A DNA stretch of 21,452 nucleotides from JAUHXS01 sp965213575. GTDB taxonomy: Bacteria; Bacteroidota; Bacteroidia; Chitinophagales; JAUHXS01. The translations under genes were made by a program, and so were the position numbers. Below, piece by piece: positions 1 to 7,191 of the stretch. Positions within the stretch are counted from its first letter, which is position 1. Every line of letters begins with the position of its first letter. The notes under the pieces are model-generated. The model saw nothing but the letters and a program-made list of their open reading frames with translations, did no database searches and was not told where the DNA came from. Location of the stretch: NCBI GenBank assembly GCA_965213575.1, contig CBDBZN010000017.1, positions 1 to 21,452 of the forward strand, in the 5' to 3' direction.

Positions 1-120
1 GAAAGTACTATTAAATCTAAAAATTGGACAGAAATTTATAACAAACAATTATATAAGAAAAGATTAAGTTTTTCTCAAAAGAAACTAGATAGCTTGAATT
101 GGATTATAAATATACATTAA
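1..120 (+). CDS. C-terminal tail of an unknown protein (5' end outside window)
   Basis: Frame 1 is open from the first base of the window to a TAA at 118-120. It encodes 39 residues rich in Lys, Asn and Ser that end in WIINIH. Nothing in the peptide is recognisable, and it has no cysteine pair, hydrophobic segment or obvious fold signature. It is read as the end of a gene only because the frame is open at the window edge. At this AT content 39 open codons could occur by chance, so confidence is low. Confidence 0.3.
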   Translation, partial: ESTIKSKNWTEIYNKQLYKKRLSFSQKKLDSLNWIINIH

Positions 121-326
121 ATGTCATAATTGAAATAAAATTTATTACTTTAATGAGGTATATGTTCCCTGCGGACATAATGTAGTAATAGGTTTAAAGA
201 AGAGTATACACAGGTGGAAACATAGAAGACGTACGCTGGGTAAACGTAGCAGGAAAAGGCTATAATCCTTACGGGCCAAATCGAGCAGAAACAAGACTGG
301 AAGCAAGAGATAGATTAACGCTTGAA

Positions 327-1022
327 TTGAGAGCCGCATTGAGAGAAATACGCGTAAGGAGCGGATATGTAAATGGCTTACCCTCTCCCACTAATACTTA
401 TGATAAATACTATGGTTATAGTTCCTCCAGTTTCATGGAATTTTTTAACAATACTAAACAAATAGAAGAAGCCGTGAGAGCAGTGGAGATGAAGTATCAA
501 GGTGCTATCAATGACTTAGGTTTTGGGAATATAGAACTACCCGATCCGAGCAGCCTGCGAGCAACGTTAAATAATGACTTAGTAGAAAGATGGCAAAGCA
601 ATCAAGGGTTTAGAGATCTTGTGGCTGCAAATGATTTTAAAATGCAGTGGCAAGAGCAATTTGATCAATTGCAGTTAGATATGAAGATACATAATGAGCA
701 GATGATGCTGGAAGCTCCGAGTGACTTAATGACATGTAAAACGTGTCCCCCTGGAGCAGGCATGATATATCCAACAGATGTTCTTAGACATTCCTCAATA
801 AACTTACAACAAGTTGGAAAAAATATTAATAATCAAGTTAAAGACTTTCAAGCAATAATTCGTCCACCTCTGGTAAAAGCAGCAAATGCCATAGGCGTAG
901 TTGTTGGAGAAGTTGTAGAGTATGGTATTGGATATTTTACTGGAATAACTATTTTTGGACCTTTATTTCCTATAGAAGATACAAAAATATATCCACCATT
1001 AATTGGAGACTATTACGAATAA
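327..1022 (+). CDS. Hypothetical protein, probably missing its true 5' end
   Basis: I do not recognise this 231-aa product. The nominal start is a TTG in mid-frame. The frame is already open from 198, and residues encoded at 213-326 (beginning GGNIEDVRWVNVAG and continuing into a charged Arg/Glu-rich helix) look as protein-like as what follows, yet no ATG or GTG precedes them and a TAA lies at 195-197. The gene therefore looks headless: a fragment of something longer, or one broken by a frameshift. Visible features are a helical, Gln-rich middle, a CxxC pair in TCKTCPPG around residue 137, and a hydrophobic stretch near residues 188-212 followed by a Pro/Tyr-rich tail. The bases around 225-300 look more G+C-rich than the surroundings. 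It may be the end of a secreted or polymorphic-toxin-like protein, but no toxin motif is visible. Confidence 0.5.
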   Translation: MRAALREIRVRSGYVNGLPSPTNTYDKYYGYSSSSFMEFFNNTKQIEEAVRAVEMKYQGAINDLGFGNIELPDPSSLRATLNNDLVERWQSNQGFRDLVAANDFKMQWQEQFDQLQLDMKIHNEQMMLEAPSDLMTCKTCPPGAGMIYPTDVLRHSSINLQQVGKNINNQVKDFQAIIRPPLVKAANAIGVVVGEVVEYGIGYFTGITIFGPLFPIEDTKIYPPLIGDYYE

Positions 1023-1058
1023 GAATATGGGAAAAAAACGAATGGGTGGGGTGTTGAG

Positions 1059-1760
1059 ATGGTTAGATTAGGAGGTTATATATTTTGGTTTTTAAAAGGG
1101 AAAAAAAATAGTTTAACAGAAGAAATAGGAAACCTAAATCATCTAAATGAAAATATAAATGCTAAACGGAACCATATTATTGCAATTGTATTTTGCTTTA
1201 TAAGCTCTCCATTAATATTAGTTATCATATATTTAAGTATTTCATTATTTAATAATTCAGAAAAAAATTGCCTTATATATGAACCTTTAAATGGAGGAAA
1301 TAATTGGGTATACAACTATCTAGACACCCTTAACTTATATAGTACATTGTCTGAAAAAAGAATTAAAATTGATAAAAAGCTGTATTATCGAAAAACAGAT
1401 AAATATTATAACAGTGCTCCAATTATTTACTTTGTAAGAGAGGAAAATAAAACTATTTACCACTATGATAGTATTACAAAATTAGAAAGTGTTGCTATCC
1501 CATATCCGATTCAAAATGGCTACATATGGTATCATGCTGATTCTAGTTGGCAATATGAAATTATTTCTCAAAAAGTCTCTATAAAGACTTTAAATGGAAA
1601 CTTTGACAAGTTACTAAAGATTAAAGCTACACAGTTTGCTAAGCGAGATAATAATAAATTCATAGAATACGAATTATTTTATAAGTGTGGAATTGGTTTG
1701 GTCGCAACAAAATCTAGTGGTAAGTTATTGACATATCTTAAAAATTATCAAATAAATTAA
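1059..1760 (+). CDS. Hypothetical single-pass membrane-anchored protein
   Basis: I do not recognise this 233-aa protein. It starts at ATG 1059, 36 bases after the previous stop and in the same frame. A charged N-terminal segment of about 38 residues is followed by one strong membrane segment at about residues 40-66 (IIAIVFCFISSPLILVIIYL and onward). The remaining ~165 residues are rich in Tyr, Lys and Asn with alternating hydrophobic positions, as in a beta-rich domain outside the cytoplasmic membrane. Six residues after the membrane segment is a Cys (SEKNC), but the context is not a lipobox. Its very low G+C and its place after a headless gene suggest accessory cargo. An immunity- or partner-protein role for the upstream gene is possible but unproven. 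Confidence 0.6.
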   Translation: MVRLGGYIFWFLKGKKNSLTEEIGNLNHLNENINAKRNHIIAIVFCFISSPLILVIIYLSISLFNNSEKNCLIYEPLNGGNNWVYNYLDTLNLYSTLSEKRIKIDKKLYYRKTDKYYNSAPIIYFVREENKTIYHYDSITKLESVAIPYPIQNGYIWYHADSSWQYEIISQKVSIKTLNGNFDKLLKIKATQFAKRDNNKFIEYELFYKCGIGLVATKSSGKLLTYLKNYQIN

Positions 1761-1766
1761 GTTTTA

Positions 1767-2012
1767 ATGCCTTCATTTCAAAAGAACACAATCTCTGGTG
1801 AGTCGCAATGAAGGTATATAAATGCAATTTTAGGAAATGCAAATCAATTTAAAGCAGATAATAAGAATAGAGGATGGTTTAGTAACTTTGATGAGCATTT
1901 TTTTGTAGTAGGAAATCAAGTTTTTGAGAAAAGAGAATATCAATATAGTGTGGAGTAAAAATGGGAGCTGGTAGATAAAGATGCGAACCAACCCACAGCC
2001 TTTAATAATTAG
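1767..2012 (+). pseudogene. Small reading frame interrupted by two in-frame stops
   Basis: An ATG at 1767, 6 bases after the preceding stop and in the same frame, opens 14 codons (MPSFQKNTISGESQ), then TGA at 1809-1811. The frame continues protein-like for 48 codons from 1812 (for example NKNRGWFSNFDEHFFVVGNQ), meets TAA at 1956-1958, then runs on as KWELVDKDANQPTAFNN to TAG at 2010-2012. The balanced composition with aromatic and acidic residues suggests decayed coding sequence rather than random AT-rich spacer. No family is recognised. A single shift does not repair it, because both breaks are nonsense codons within one frame. With the headless gene upstream it makes this edge look like a degraded accessory locus. 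Confidence 0.4.
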
Positions 2013-2059
2013 CAAACGCTAAATTCTAAACTAAAGTAATAAGTCGTTAACTTTACTCC

Positions 2060-2980
2060 ATGAGAATTGTATTTATGGGGACTCCCGATTTTGCGGTTGC
2101 CAGCCTCGATATTTTAGTAAAAAATAATTTCGAAATTGTGGGCGTGGTCACTTCTCCTGATAGACGCGCCGGTAGAGGCTTAAAGGTCAATGAATCGGCT
2201 GTAAAAAGATACGCTAAATCTCAAAATTTACCCATCTTACAACCAACTAATTTAAAATCTCAACAATTTATTGATGAATTGAAGGCTTTACAAGCTGACT
2301 TACAAATTGTGGTTGCATTTAGGATGTTACCGAAAGTAGTGTGGGATATGCCCGAATTAGGAACCTTTAATTTACATGCTTCTCTATTACCTCAATATCG
2401 GGGCGCAGCTCCTATTAACTGGGCGATCATCAATGGTGAAAAAACTACGGGAGTGACGACATTTTTCCTGCAACACGAAATTGACACCGGTAATATTATT
2501 AAACAACAATCGGTCCCTATTTCAGACAAAGAAACTGCCGGAGCATTGCACGATGAACTCATGAATGTCGGCTCTGATTTAGTATTGGAAACTGTAAAAG
2601 CTATTGAAGAAAGAAATTATACCTTAACGCCTCAAGATGCATCAAAGCCTATCAAGCATGCTCCTAAGATCTTCAAAGAAGATTGTGAAGTTAATTGGGA
2701 TCAAGATGTGAATGATGTATATAATTTCATCAGAGGGCTTAGCCCCTATCCTACTGCATGGACGAAACTGAGAAATAAGCAGTTAAAAATTTACCTAGTC
2801 GGCAAAGAAGTCACAGCACACGCCCAAGCTCCCGGAACATTTATCAGCGATCTTAAGTCTTACCTAAAAGTAGCTGTTTTAAATGGATTTATAAAACTAG
2901 AAGTTATACAATTAGAAGGCAAAAAACATATGAAGGTTCAGGATTTTTTAAGAGGTAATAATGTAAAATTTGAAAAATGA
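2060..2980 (+). CDS. fmt: Methionyl-tRNA formyltransferase
   Basis: Transfers a formyl group from 10-formyl-tetrahydrofolate to the amino group of Met-tRNA(fMet), making the initiator tRNA in the cytoplasm. The 306 aa match the usual length of about 310. The N-terminal Rossmann-type catalytic domain (about 1-190) begins MRIVFMGTPDFA and holds the signature SLLPQYRGAAPINWAI. The expected catalytic trio is present as N104 and H106 in FNLHASLLP and D142 in HEIDTGNI. The C-terminal OB-like tRNA-binding domain follows (about 205-306, with INFIRGLSPYPTAWT-like sequence). The ATG start is fixed by the conserved N-terminus. A near-consensus -7 box, TAACTTTA, lies at 2048-2055, only 5 bases before the start, so a very short leader is possible. 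No partner such as def is adjacent. Confidence 0.96.
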   Translation: MRIVFMGTPDFAVASLDILVKNNFEIVGVVTSPDRRAGRGLKVNESAVKRYAKSQNLPILQPTNLKSQQFIDELKALQADLQIVVAFRMLPKVVWDMPELGTFNLHASLLPQYRGAAPINWAIINGEKTTGVTTFFLQHEIDTGNIIKQQSVPISDKETAGALHDELMNVGSDLVLETVKAIEERNYTLTPQDASKPIKHAPKIFKEDCEVNWDQDVNDVYNFIRGLSPYPTAWTKLRNKQLKIYLVGKEVTAHAQAPGTFISDLKSYLKVAVLNGFIKLEVIQLEGKKHMKVQDFLRGNNVKFEK

Positions 2981-3101
2981 ATCAAAACACATATTTAACC
3001 TACCTATGATGATTTTTGGGACAAACAGACTTTCTGAATTTATTTATTATATTACAAGTATACTTATATTTTCCTTTCAAATTATAATATTATTTTAATA
3101 T

Positions 3102-4739
3102 ATGAGTAAGGTAATAAAATCTGATATCGAAGAAGAACGAATAAAAAAACTTCAATCTTATAAAATTTTAGATACAGATAGTGAATTACAATTTGATGAT
3201 TTGACGCAATTAGCGGCTCAAATTTGCCAAGTTCCTATTAGTTTGATCAGCTTAGTGGATGAAAATCGTCAGTGGTTTAAATCAAAGGTGGGATTAGATG
3301 TCTCGGAAACGTCTCGAGAAATTTCTTTTTGTCAATATGCCATTTTAGATAATCAAATTTTTGAAGTACAGGACGCTCAAAATGATGAACGTTTTAAAAA
3401 GAATCCTTTAGTTACTGGCAATCCTAATATTCGTTTTTACGCTGGTACGCCATTAATTGATAATGAAGGATTCGCTATAGGAACATTATGCGTTATTGAC
3501 CAACAGCCCAAAAAGTTAACTAAACAGCAAGAAGAAGCATTAACACGCATTGGAAGGGTTGCTATGCGCCTTATTGAACTTAGAAAAAATGATATTGAGC
3601 AGCAAAAAACTCAAACTGAAATGGAAAATAAAACCGAGTTGTTGAGTACCGTTTTAGAGCAATCTCCTCTTGGCATTGTAGCAGCTAATAGTTCGGGCAA
3701 ATTAATTTTATGTAATGAATCGGGAAGAAAAATCATGGCTGATAATCTTGTAGGAATGAAAAAGGAAGATTGGGCTACTCAATTTGGCCTTTTCCATATG
3801 GACACAGTTACTTTAATGAAAGAAAAAGAGGTACCACTGGTGAGGGCATTAATGGGTCAAAAAAATGTAAGACAGCGTTTATTTTTAAGAAAATCAAACT
3901 TACCTAAAGGTATTTATTTAGATGTAAGATCTAGCCCATTATATAATAGTAAAAAGAAAATTACAGGAGCACTTGCCACATTTGATGATATTACTAATCA
4001 GGTAAATTCAGAGCATGAAGTAAAAATGGTTACTGAGGAGAGGAAAAAAGCTTTAAAGGCACTTGAGAAAAGTAATGAATCTTTAGAGCGTTTTGCCTAT
4101 ATGACTTCTCATGACCTACAAGAACCATTAAGAACCATTCAAAATGCCTTAGGTTTAATACAAAGAAAATACAATAATGTTATTGATGATTCGGGTAGAA
4201 AGTTTATAGATATAGCGAAAGATGCCTCTGTGAGACTGCAGGAGTTAATTAAAGATATATTGGATTTTGCCAAGTTAAATGGTGCGGAAATGGTATTTGA
4301 AAAAATAGATTTATCTGAAATGTTAGAAAACTTGCGATCAGACTTATCCATTGCATTAGAAGAAAAGAAAGCAAAAATTGAATTTAGCAAACTCCCTACT
4401 GTTATGATGTCTAAAGCATATTGTTATCAATTATTTAAAAACTTAATTGTAAATGGCCTTAAGTATAACGCTTCTAAAAATCCTGAAGTTAAAATATTGG
4501 CAAAAGGTAAAGGAGGTTATTGGCATTTTAGCATTATCGATAATGGTATTGGTATTGAAACAAAATATTTTAATGAAATCTTTCATGCTTTTAAACGTTT
4601 GCATAATCGTGACGAGTACAAGGGAACAGGCATTGGATTAGCTACATGTCAAAAAATTGTTGAAGAACATGGTGGAGAAATTTCTGTACAATCTACAGTG
4701 GGTAAAGGCACTATTTTTGAGTTTACGATAAAAAAATAA
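3102..4739 (+). CDS. Sensor histidine kinase, GAF-PAS-HisKA-HATPase
   Basis: A 545-aa soluble sensor kinase with no membrane segment, so it reads an intracellular signal. Domains in order: a GAF domain at about 20-160 (FCQYAILDNQIFEVQDA, FYAGTPL, GTLCVID), a PAS domain at about 176-300 (SPLGIVAANSSGKLILCNESG), HisKA with the phospho-acceptor H337 in the phytochrome-type H-box SHDLQEPLR, then HATPase_c with N-box N447/N451, G1 box DNGIGIE at 480-486 and G2 box GTGIGLA at 508-514. All catalytic boxes look intact. The GAF domain lacks an obvious bilin-binding Cys-His pair, so light sensing is not supported. It leads an operon: the receiver gene starts 3 bases after the stop and an Hpt gene follows. 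The signal is unknown. Confidence 0.93.
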   Translation: MSKVIKSDIEEERIKKLQSYKILDTDSELQFDDLTQLAAQICQVPISLISLVDENRQWFKSKVGLDVSETSREISFCQYAILDNQIFEVQDAQNDERFKKNPLVTGNPNIRFYAGTPLIDNEGFAIGTLCVIDQQPKKLTKQQEEALTRIGRVAMRLIELRKNDIEQQKTQTEMENKTELLSTVLEQSPLGIVAANSSGKLILCNESGRKIMADNLVGMKKEDWATQFGLFHMDTVTLMKEKEVPLVRALMGQKNVRQRLFLRKSNLPKGIYLDVRSSPLYNSKKKITGALATFDDITNQVNSEHEVKMVTEERKKALKALEKSNESLERFAYMTSHDLQEPLRTIQNALGLIQRKYNNVIDDSGRKFIDIAKDASVRLQELIKDILDFAKLNGAEMVFEKIDLSEMLENLRSDLSIALEEKKAKIEFSKLPTVMMSKAYCYQLFKNLIVNGLKYNASKNPEVKILAKGKGGYWHFSIIDNGIGIETKYFNEIFHAFKRLHNRDEYKGTGIGLATCQKIVEEHGGEISVQSTVGKGTIFEFTIKK

Positions 4740-4742
4740 GAG

Positions 4743-5165
4743 ATGGAAAAAATAAATTCAATCATGCTAATAGATGATGACTCATCTACAAATTTCTTGC
4801 ATCAAGCAACTGTAGAGTTGACGGGTATTACAGATCATGTTTCCATAACAAGAAATGGGATAGAAGCATTATCCTATTTAAACAATAATACTGATCCAAA
4901 TTATAGAAAACCATCGATTATATTTCTTGATATCAACATGCCTAGAATGGATGGATTTCAGTTTTTGGAGGAATACAATAAGTTAGATGATTCCTTAAAG
5001 GCTGAAGTTGTTTTTGTTATGTTAACATCATCCGCTTTAGAAGAAGATGAGCAAAGAGCAATAGAGATGGGTGTTCATGAATACATTACAAAGCCTTTGA
5101 CAGAAAATCATATAATAAATATTTATAATAAACACTTCAAACCCAATGGAAACGTCTCCAATTAA
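4743..5165 (+). CDS. Single-domain response regulator (Rcp1/CheY-like)
   Basis: A stand-alone receiver of 140 aa. The acidic pocket is D11-D13 in MLIDDD, the phospho-acceptor is D63 in FLDINMP, the switch Thr is T95 in MLTSS, and the conserved Lys is K117 in ITKPL. No output domain follows, so it acts as a phosphate shuttle or by protein contact. The wording NGIEALSYLNN and FLDINMPRMDGFQFLEEY is typical of the small receivers that Bacteroidota and cyanobacteria pair with phytochrome-type kinases. It lies 3 bases after the kinase stop and its last 20 bases overlap the Hpt gene, so the three are very likely translated from one message and form a phosphorelay. Confidence 0.92.
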   Translation: MEKINSIMLIDDDSSTNFLHQATVELTGITDHVSITRNGIEALSYLNNNTDPNYRKPSIIFLDINMPRMDGFQFLEEYNKLDDSLKAEVVFVMLTSSALEEDEQRAIEMGVHEYITKPLTENHIINIYNKHFKPNGNVSN

Positions 5166-5487
5166 CCTCTTAATACTCAAAAAATTAGATATTACAGCCA
5201 AAACTAAAATATTGACTGCATTAGTAAAAGAAGTTAGTGAAACCTTTAACAGTATAGAGAATAGTATAGCAAGAAATGATTATAGCGAAACGACAAAATT
5301 TGCACATAAGCTTTGTAGTAATGCACGTGCTTTTGGAGTCAAGGACGTTTCTAAGTATGCAGCTCAGCTAGAGAAAATCACTCAAACAGAATCAGGAAAT
5401 TTTTCAGAATTATTAGATAAGCTACGAGTAGAAGTAACTAGATTACTTGATTATGTAGAGGACTATTTGAAAGTAATTAATTCTTAA
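5146..5487 (+). CDS. Histidine phosphotransfer (Hpt) domain protein
   Basis: 113 aa, all helical by appearance, with the Hpt signature FAHKLCSNARAFGV. H54 is the likely phosphorylated histidine, in the place of the usual AHxLKGSA motif; the central part here reads LCSNAR, a common Bacteroidota variant. Helices before (about 18-46) and after (about 65-110) would form the four-helix bundle. The start ATG lies inside the end of the receiver gene, a 20-base overlap that implies translational coupling. Inference: it takes phosphate from the small receiver and passes it to a second receiver, perhaps the convergent gene next door or one elsewhere. This short family diverges quickly, so the assignment rests on the His motif, the length and the context. 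Confidence 0.8.
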   Translation: METSPINLLILKKLDITAKTKILTALVKEVSETFNSIENSIARNDYSETTKFAHKLCSNARAFGVKDVSKYAAQLEKITQTESGNFSELLDKLRVEVTRLLDYVEDYLKVINS

Positions 5488-5547
5488 TATAAATCTTTAC
5501 TGTATGAATTGCAATACCTTTTGATTTAGAAAAGCCTTAGAATTAAA

Positions 5548-5976
5548 CTAAGATTTCTTTACTATTAATTCAAATTTACCTAATTGATATTTTTTGAATA
5601 ATTTCCCCTTACTATTCAAGGCTTTTAATATTGCTTTATAAAGCTGAACAAAATGCTTTTCACCTTTAGGAATATAATCCTCAGCACCTTCTTTAAGTAA
5701 ATCTCGAACTATATTTACATCATCTTGTGCTGACAACATAATTACCGGTGTTTTAGGTGCGATATTTTTTATTTCTTCTAAAACTTCTAAACCCTTCATA
5801 TCAGGAAGCCCATAGTCCAAGATAACCAAATCAGGCTTATGCAACTTAAATTCCTCTAAACATTTTTTACCGGTATCTAACCGAATTATCTTACAATCCA
5901 CTAATGCTTCAGATATCATCATTTCCATCAACATGGATTCTGATTGATTGTCTTCTACTAAAAATATAGTTTTCAT
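5548..5976 (-). CDS. Single-domain response regulator
   Basis: 142 aa with one receiver domain: acidic pair E8-D9 in LVEDN, phospho-acceptor D54 in ILDYGLPDMKG, switch S82 in MLSAQ and K104 in YIPKG. After the receiver there is only a short basic tail (LFKKYQLGKFELIVKKS), too small for a DNA-binding output domain. It faces the kinase-receiver-Hpt operon, with 60 bases between the two stop codons. It could be the terminal acceptor of that relay, but it has its own promoter region and could serve a different kinase. The receiver sequence (GLEVLEEIKN, EGAEDYIPK) differs clearly from the first receiver, so the two are not recent duplicates. Confidence 0.9.
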   Translation of the reverse strand: MKTIFLVEDNQSESMLMEMMISEALVDCKIIRLDTGKKCLEEFKLHKPDLVILDYGLPDMKGLEVLEEIKNIAPKTPVIMLSAQDDVNIVRDLLKEGAEDYIPKGEKHFVQLYKAILKALNSKGKLFKKYQLGKFELIVKKS

Positions 5977-6065
5977 AATTTGATAGATGATATTTCTTGA
6001 ACTAGAATATAACGAAGGTACATAAAATAGTAATTCATTATAAGTTATCTTGACAAGGTTTGATT

Positions 6066-6287
6066 TTAATATTTAGCTCCAACGCCCCCTAAAGCTCTGT
6101 AAATATTAACCGTAGCATTCATTAATTCTTTTTGTGTTTCAATAAGCTCAAACTTTGATTCCAAAGCATCCTCTTCTTTATTTTCAAAAATTAATATATT
6201 CAGCCTATCCTCTTCATTTGGTGTGCTTAATACGCTTAACAATGGGTAAAGCAAGGTCAGGTAATAACACCTTATTGGCGGAATTTC
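6066..6287 (-). pseudogene. C-terminal remnant of a TolC-like outer-membrane efflux protein
   Basis: About 73 codons are open on the minus strand between a TAA at 6288-6290 and the stop at 6066-6068. The last part, reading ELIETQKELMNATVNIYRAL followed by GGVGAKY, strongly resembles the end of outer-membrane efflux proteins, where a long helix closes in LxALGG. Family members are 400-500 aa, so over 80 % of the gene is absent. The upstream bases do not continue the family in any frame I read. The only in-frame start is a TTG at 6252-6254. No transporter or membrane-fusion gene is nearby. This is a gene relic lying between the second receiver gene and the terminator of the zinc-ribbon gene. 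Confidence 0.55.
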
Positions 6288-6333
6288 TTACTTCTTATAT
6301 CTTATTACTTACTTCCACCCTCCTACTAATAAC

Positions 6334-6358
6334 AAAAAAGGGCGGTTAAAACCGCCCT
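6334..6358 (-). terminator. Rho-independent terminator of the nif3/zinc-ribbon operon
   Basis: On the minus strand, just after the zinc-ribbon stop codon, lies a perfect inverted repeat, AGGGCGGTT with AACCGCCCT (6339-6358), whose stem is GC-rich in otherwise AT-rich DNA. It is followed directly by six T residues (6339-6334). This is a canonical intrinsic terminator. On the plus strand the sequence after the stem lacks a clean T run, so it works mainly for the minus strand. Confidence 0.9.
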
Positions 6359-6363
6359 ATTCT

Positions 6364-7188
6364 TTAATTTGCTTCTTCTTTTTTCTTGGAACGCTTGGCT
6401 CGTGCAGTTCTTTTCTTTTTCTCTTTTTGAGCTTCTGCTGCCTCTGCTTCTTGCTCTGCTAATTCTTTATCGTATACTAATACTCGCCCACAGTGGTCAC
6501 AAAGATTAATTTTTTGCTTTTGACGAATTTCTGCTTGTTTTTGAGGCGGGACTTTATTAAAACATCCTCCACAAGAATCTCTCTCCACCGGTACTATAGC
6601 TAATCCGTTTCTATAAGTAGCCCTAATTTTATCAAATGCTTCTAAAAGGCGCTCATCAATCTTTTTACGAGCTTCATTAGCTTTTTCTTCCAAAGCTTTT
6701 TCTTCTTTATTAGTTTCACTAATAATTTTTTCAAGCTCTTGTCTTTTTTGATCCAGCTCCTCTTTTTTCTTATCAATTCTACTTTCCGCCTCACCTAAAG
6801 AAAGATTTTTCAATTCAATCTCTTCTTTAGCATCTTTAGTTTTCTTTTCAGACAACTGAATTTCAAGCCTTTGTAATTCTACTTCTTTAGACAAAGCATC
6901 ATATTCTCTGTTATTTTTTACATTTTTTTGCTGCTGCTCATATTTAAGAATATGATTTTCTGATTCTTTAGCTTGATTTGCATAAGCAGAAATATCAGTC
7001 TCTAAATCTTTGATATCTTCATTAAACTTGGCTATTCTTTTTTCCAATCCTGCCAAATCATCTTCAAGATCCTTTACTTCCATAGGAAGTTCACCCTTTA
7101 TTACATGTATTTGATCAATTTTAGAGTTTATCTGTTGTAAGTTATACAACGCTTCTAATTTTTGTGCAATAGTTTGATCCTTAGCCAT
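6364..7188 (-). CDS. Zinc-ribbon coiled-coil protein (DUF164/CT398 family)
   Basis: 274 aa. Residues about 10-195 form one long charged coiled-coil hairpin with heptad-like Leu/Ile and Glu/Lys repeats. A C4 zinc ribbon follows: C206 and C209 in SCGGC, C230 and C233 in LCDHCG. The tail from 245 on is Lys/Ala-rich and low in complexity. Family members usually sit beside nif3, as here, 3 bases downstream of it. Their biochemical role is uncertain; the chlamydial relative CT398 is reported to contact sigma-54 and type III secretion parts, which does not carry over directly. The protein is probably cytoplasmic. It shares a promoter with nif3, and a strong terminator follows. Confidence 0.88.
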   Translation of the reverse strand: MAKDQTIAQKLEALYNLQQINSKIDQIHVIKGELPMEVKDLEDDLAGLEKRIAKFNEDIKDLETDISAYANQAKESENHILKYEQQQKNVKNNREYDALSKEVELQRLEIQLSEKKTKDAKEEIELKNLSLGEAESRIDKKKEELDQKRQELEKIISETNKEEKALEEKANEARKKIDERLLEAFDKIRATYRNGLAIVPVERDSCGGCFNKVPPQKQAEIRQKQKINLCDHCGRVLVYDKELAEQEAEAAEAQKEKKKRTARAKRSKKKEEAN

Positions 7189-7191
7189 AAA

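Noticed and set aside
145..339. Minus-strand open frame of 64 codons opposite the first accessory gene
   Set aside because: It overlaps the headless plus-strand gene's open frame, has a composition typical of an antisense shadow, and shows no motif.
1830..2015. Minus-strand open frame of 61 codons
   Set aside because: It is the antisense of the stop-interrupted plus-strand frame; its hydrophobic Ile/Leu/Phe composition follows from AT richness.
3102..4739. Bacteriophytochrome photoreceptor
   Set aside because: The H-box is phytochrome-like, but there is no PHY domain and no chromophore-binding Cys or the expected His context in the GAF domain.
5526..5560. Possible bidirectional terminator between the Hpt and second receiver genes (CTTAG...CTAAG)
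   Set aside because: The stem is only 5 base pairs and AT-rich, and the following T run is interrupted; the free energy would be marginal.
6155..6349. Plus-strand open frame of 64 codons opposite the efflux relic
   Set aside because: It runs across the relic and into the terminator hairpin, with no motif or plausible product.
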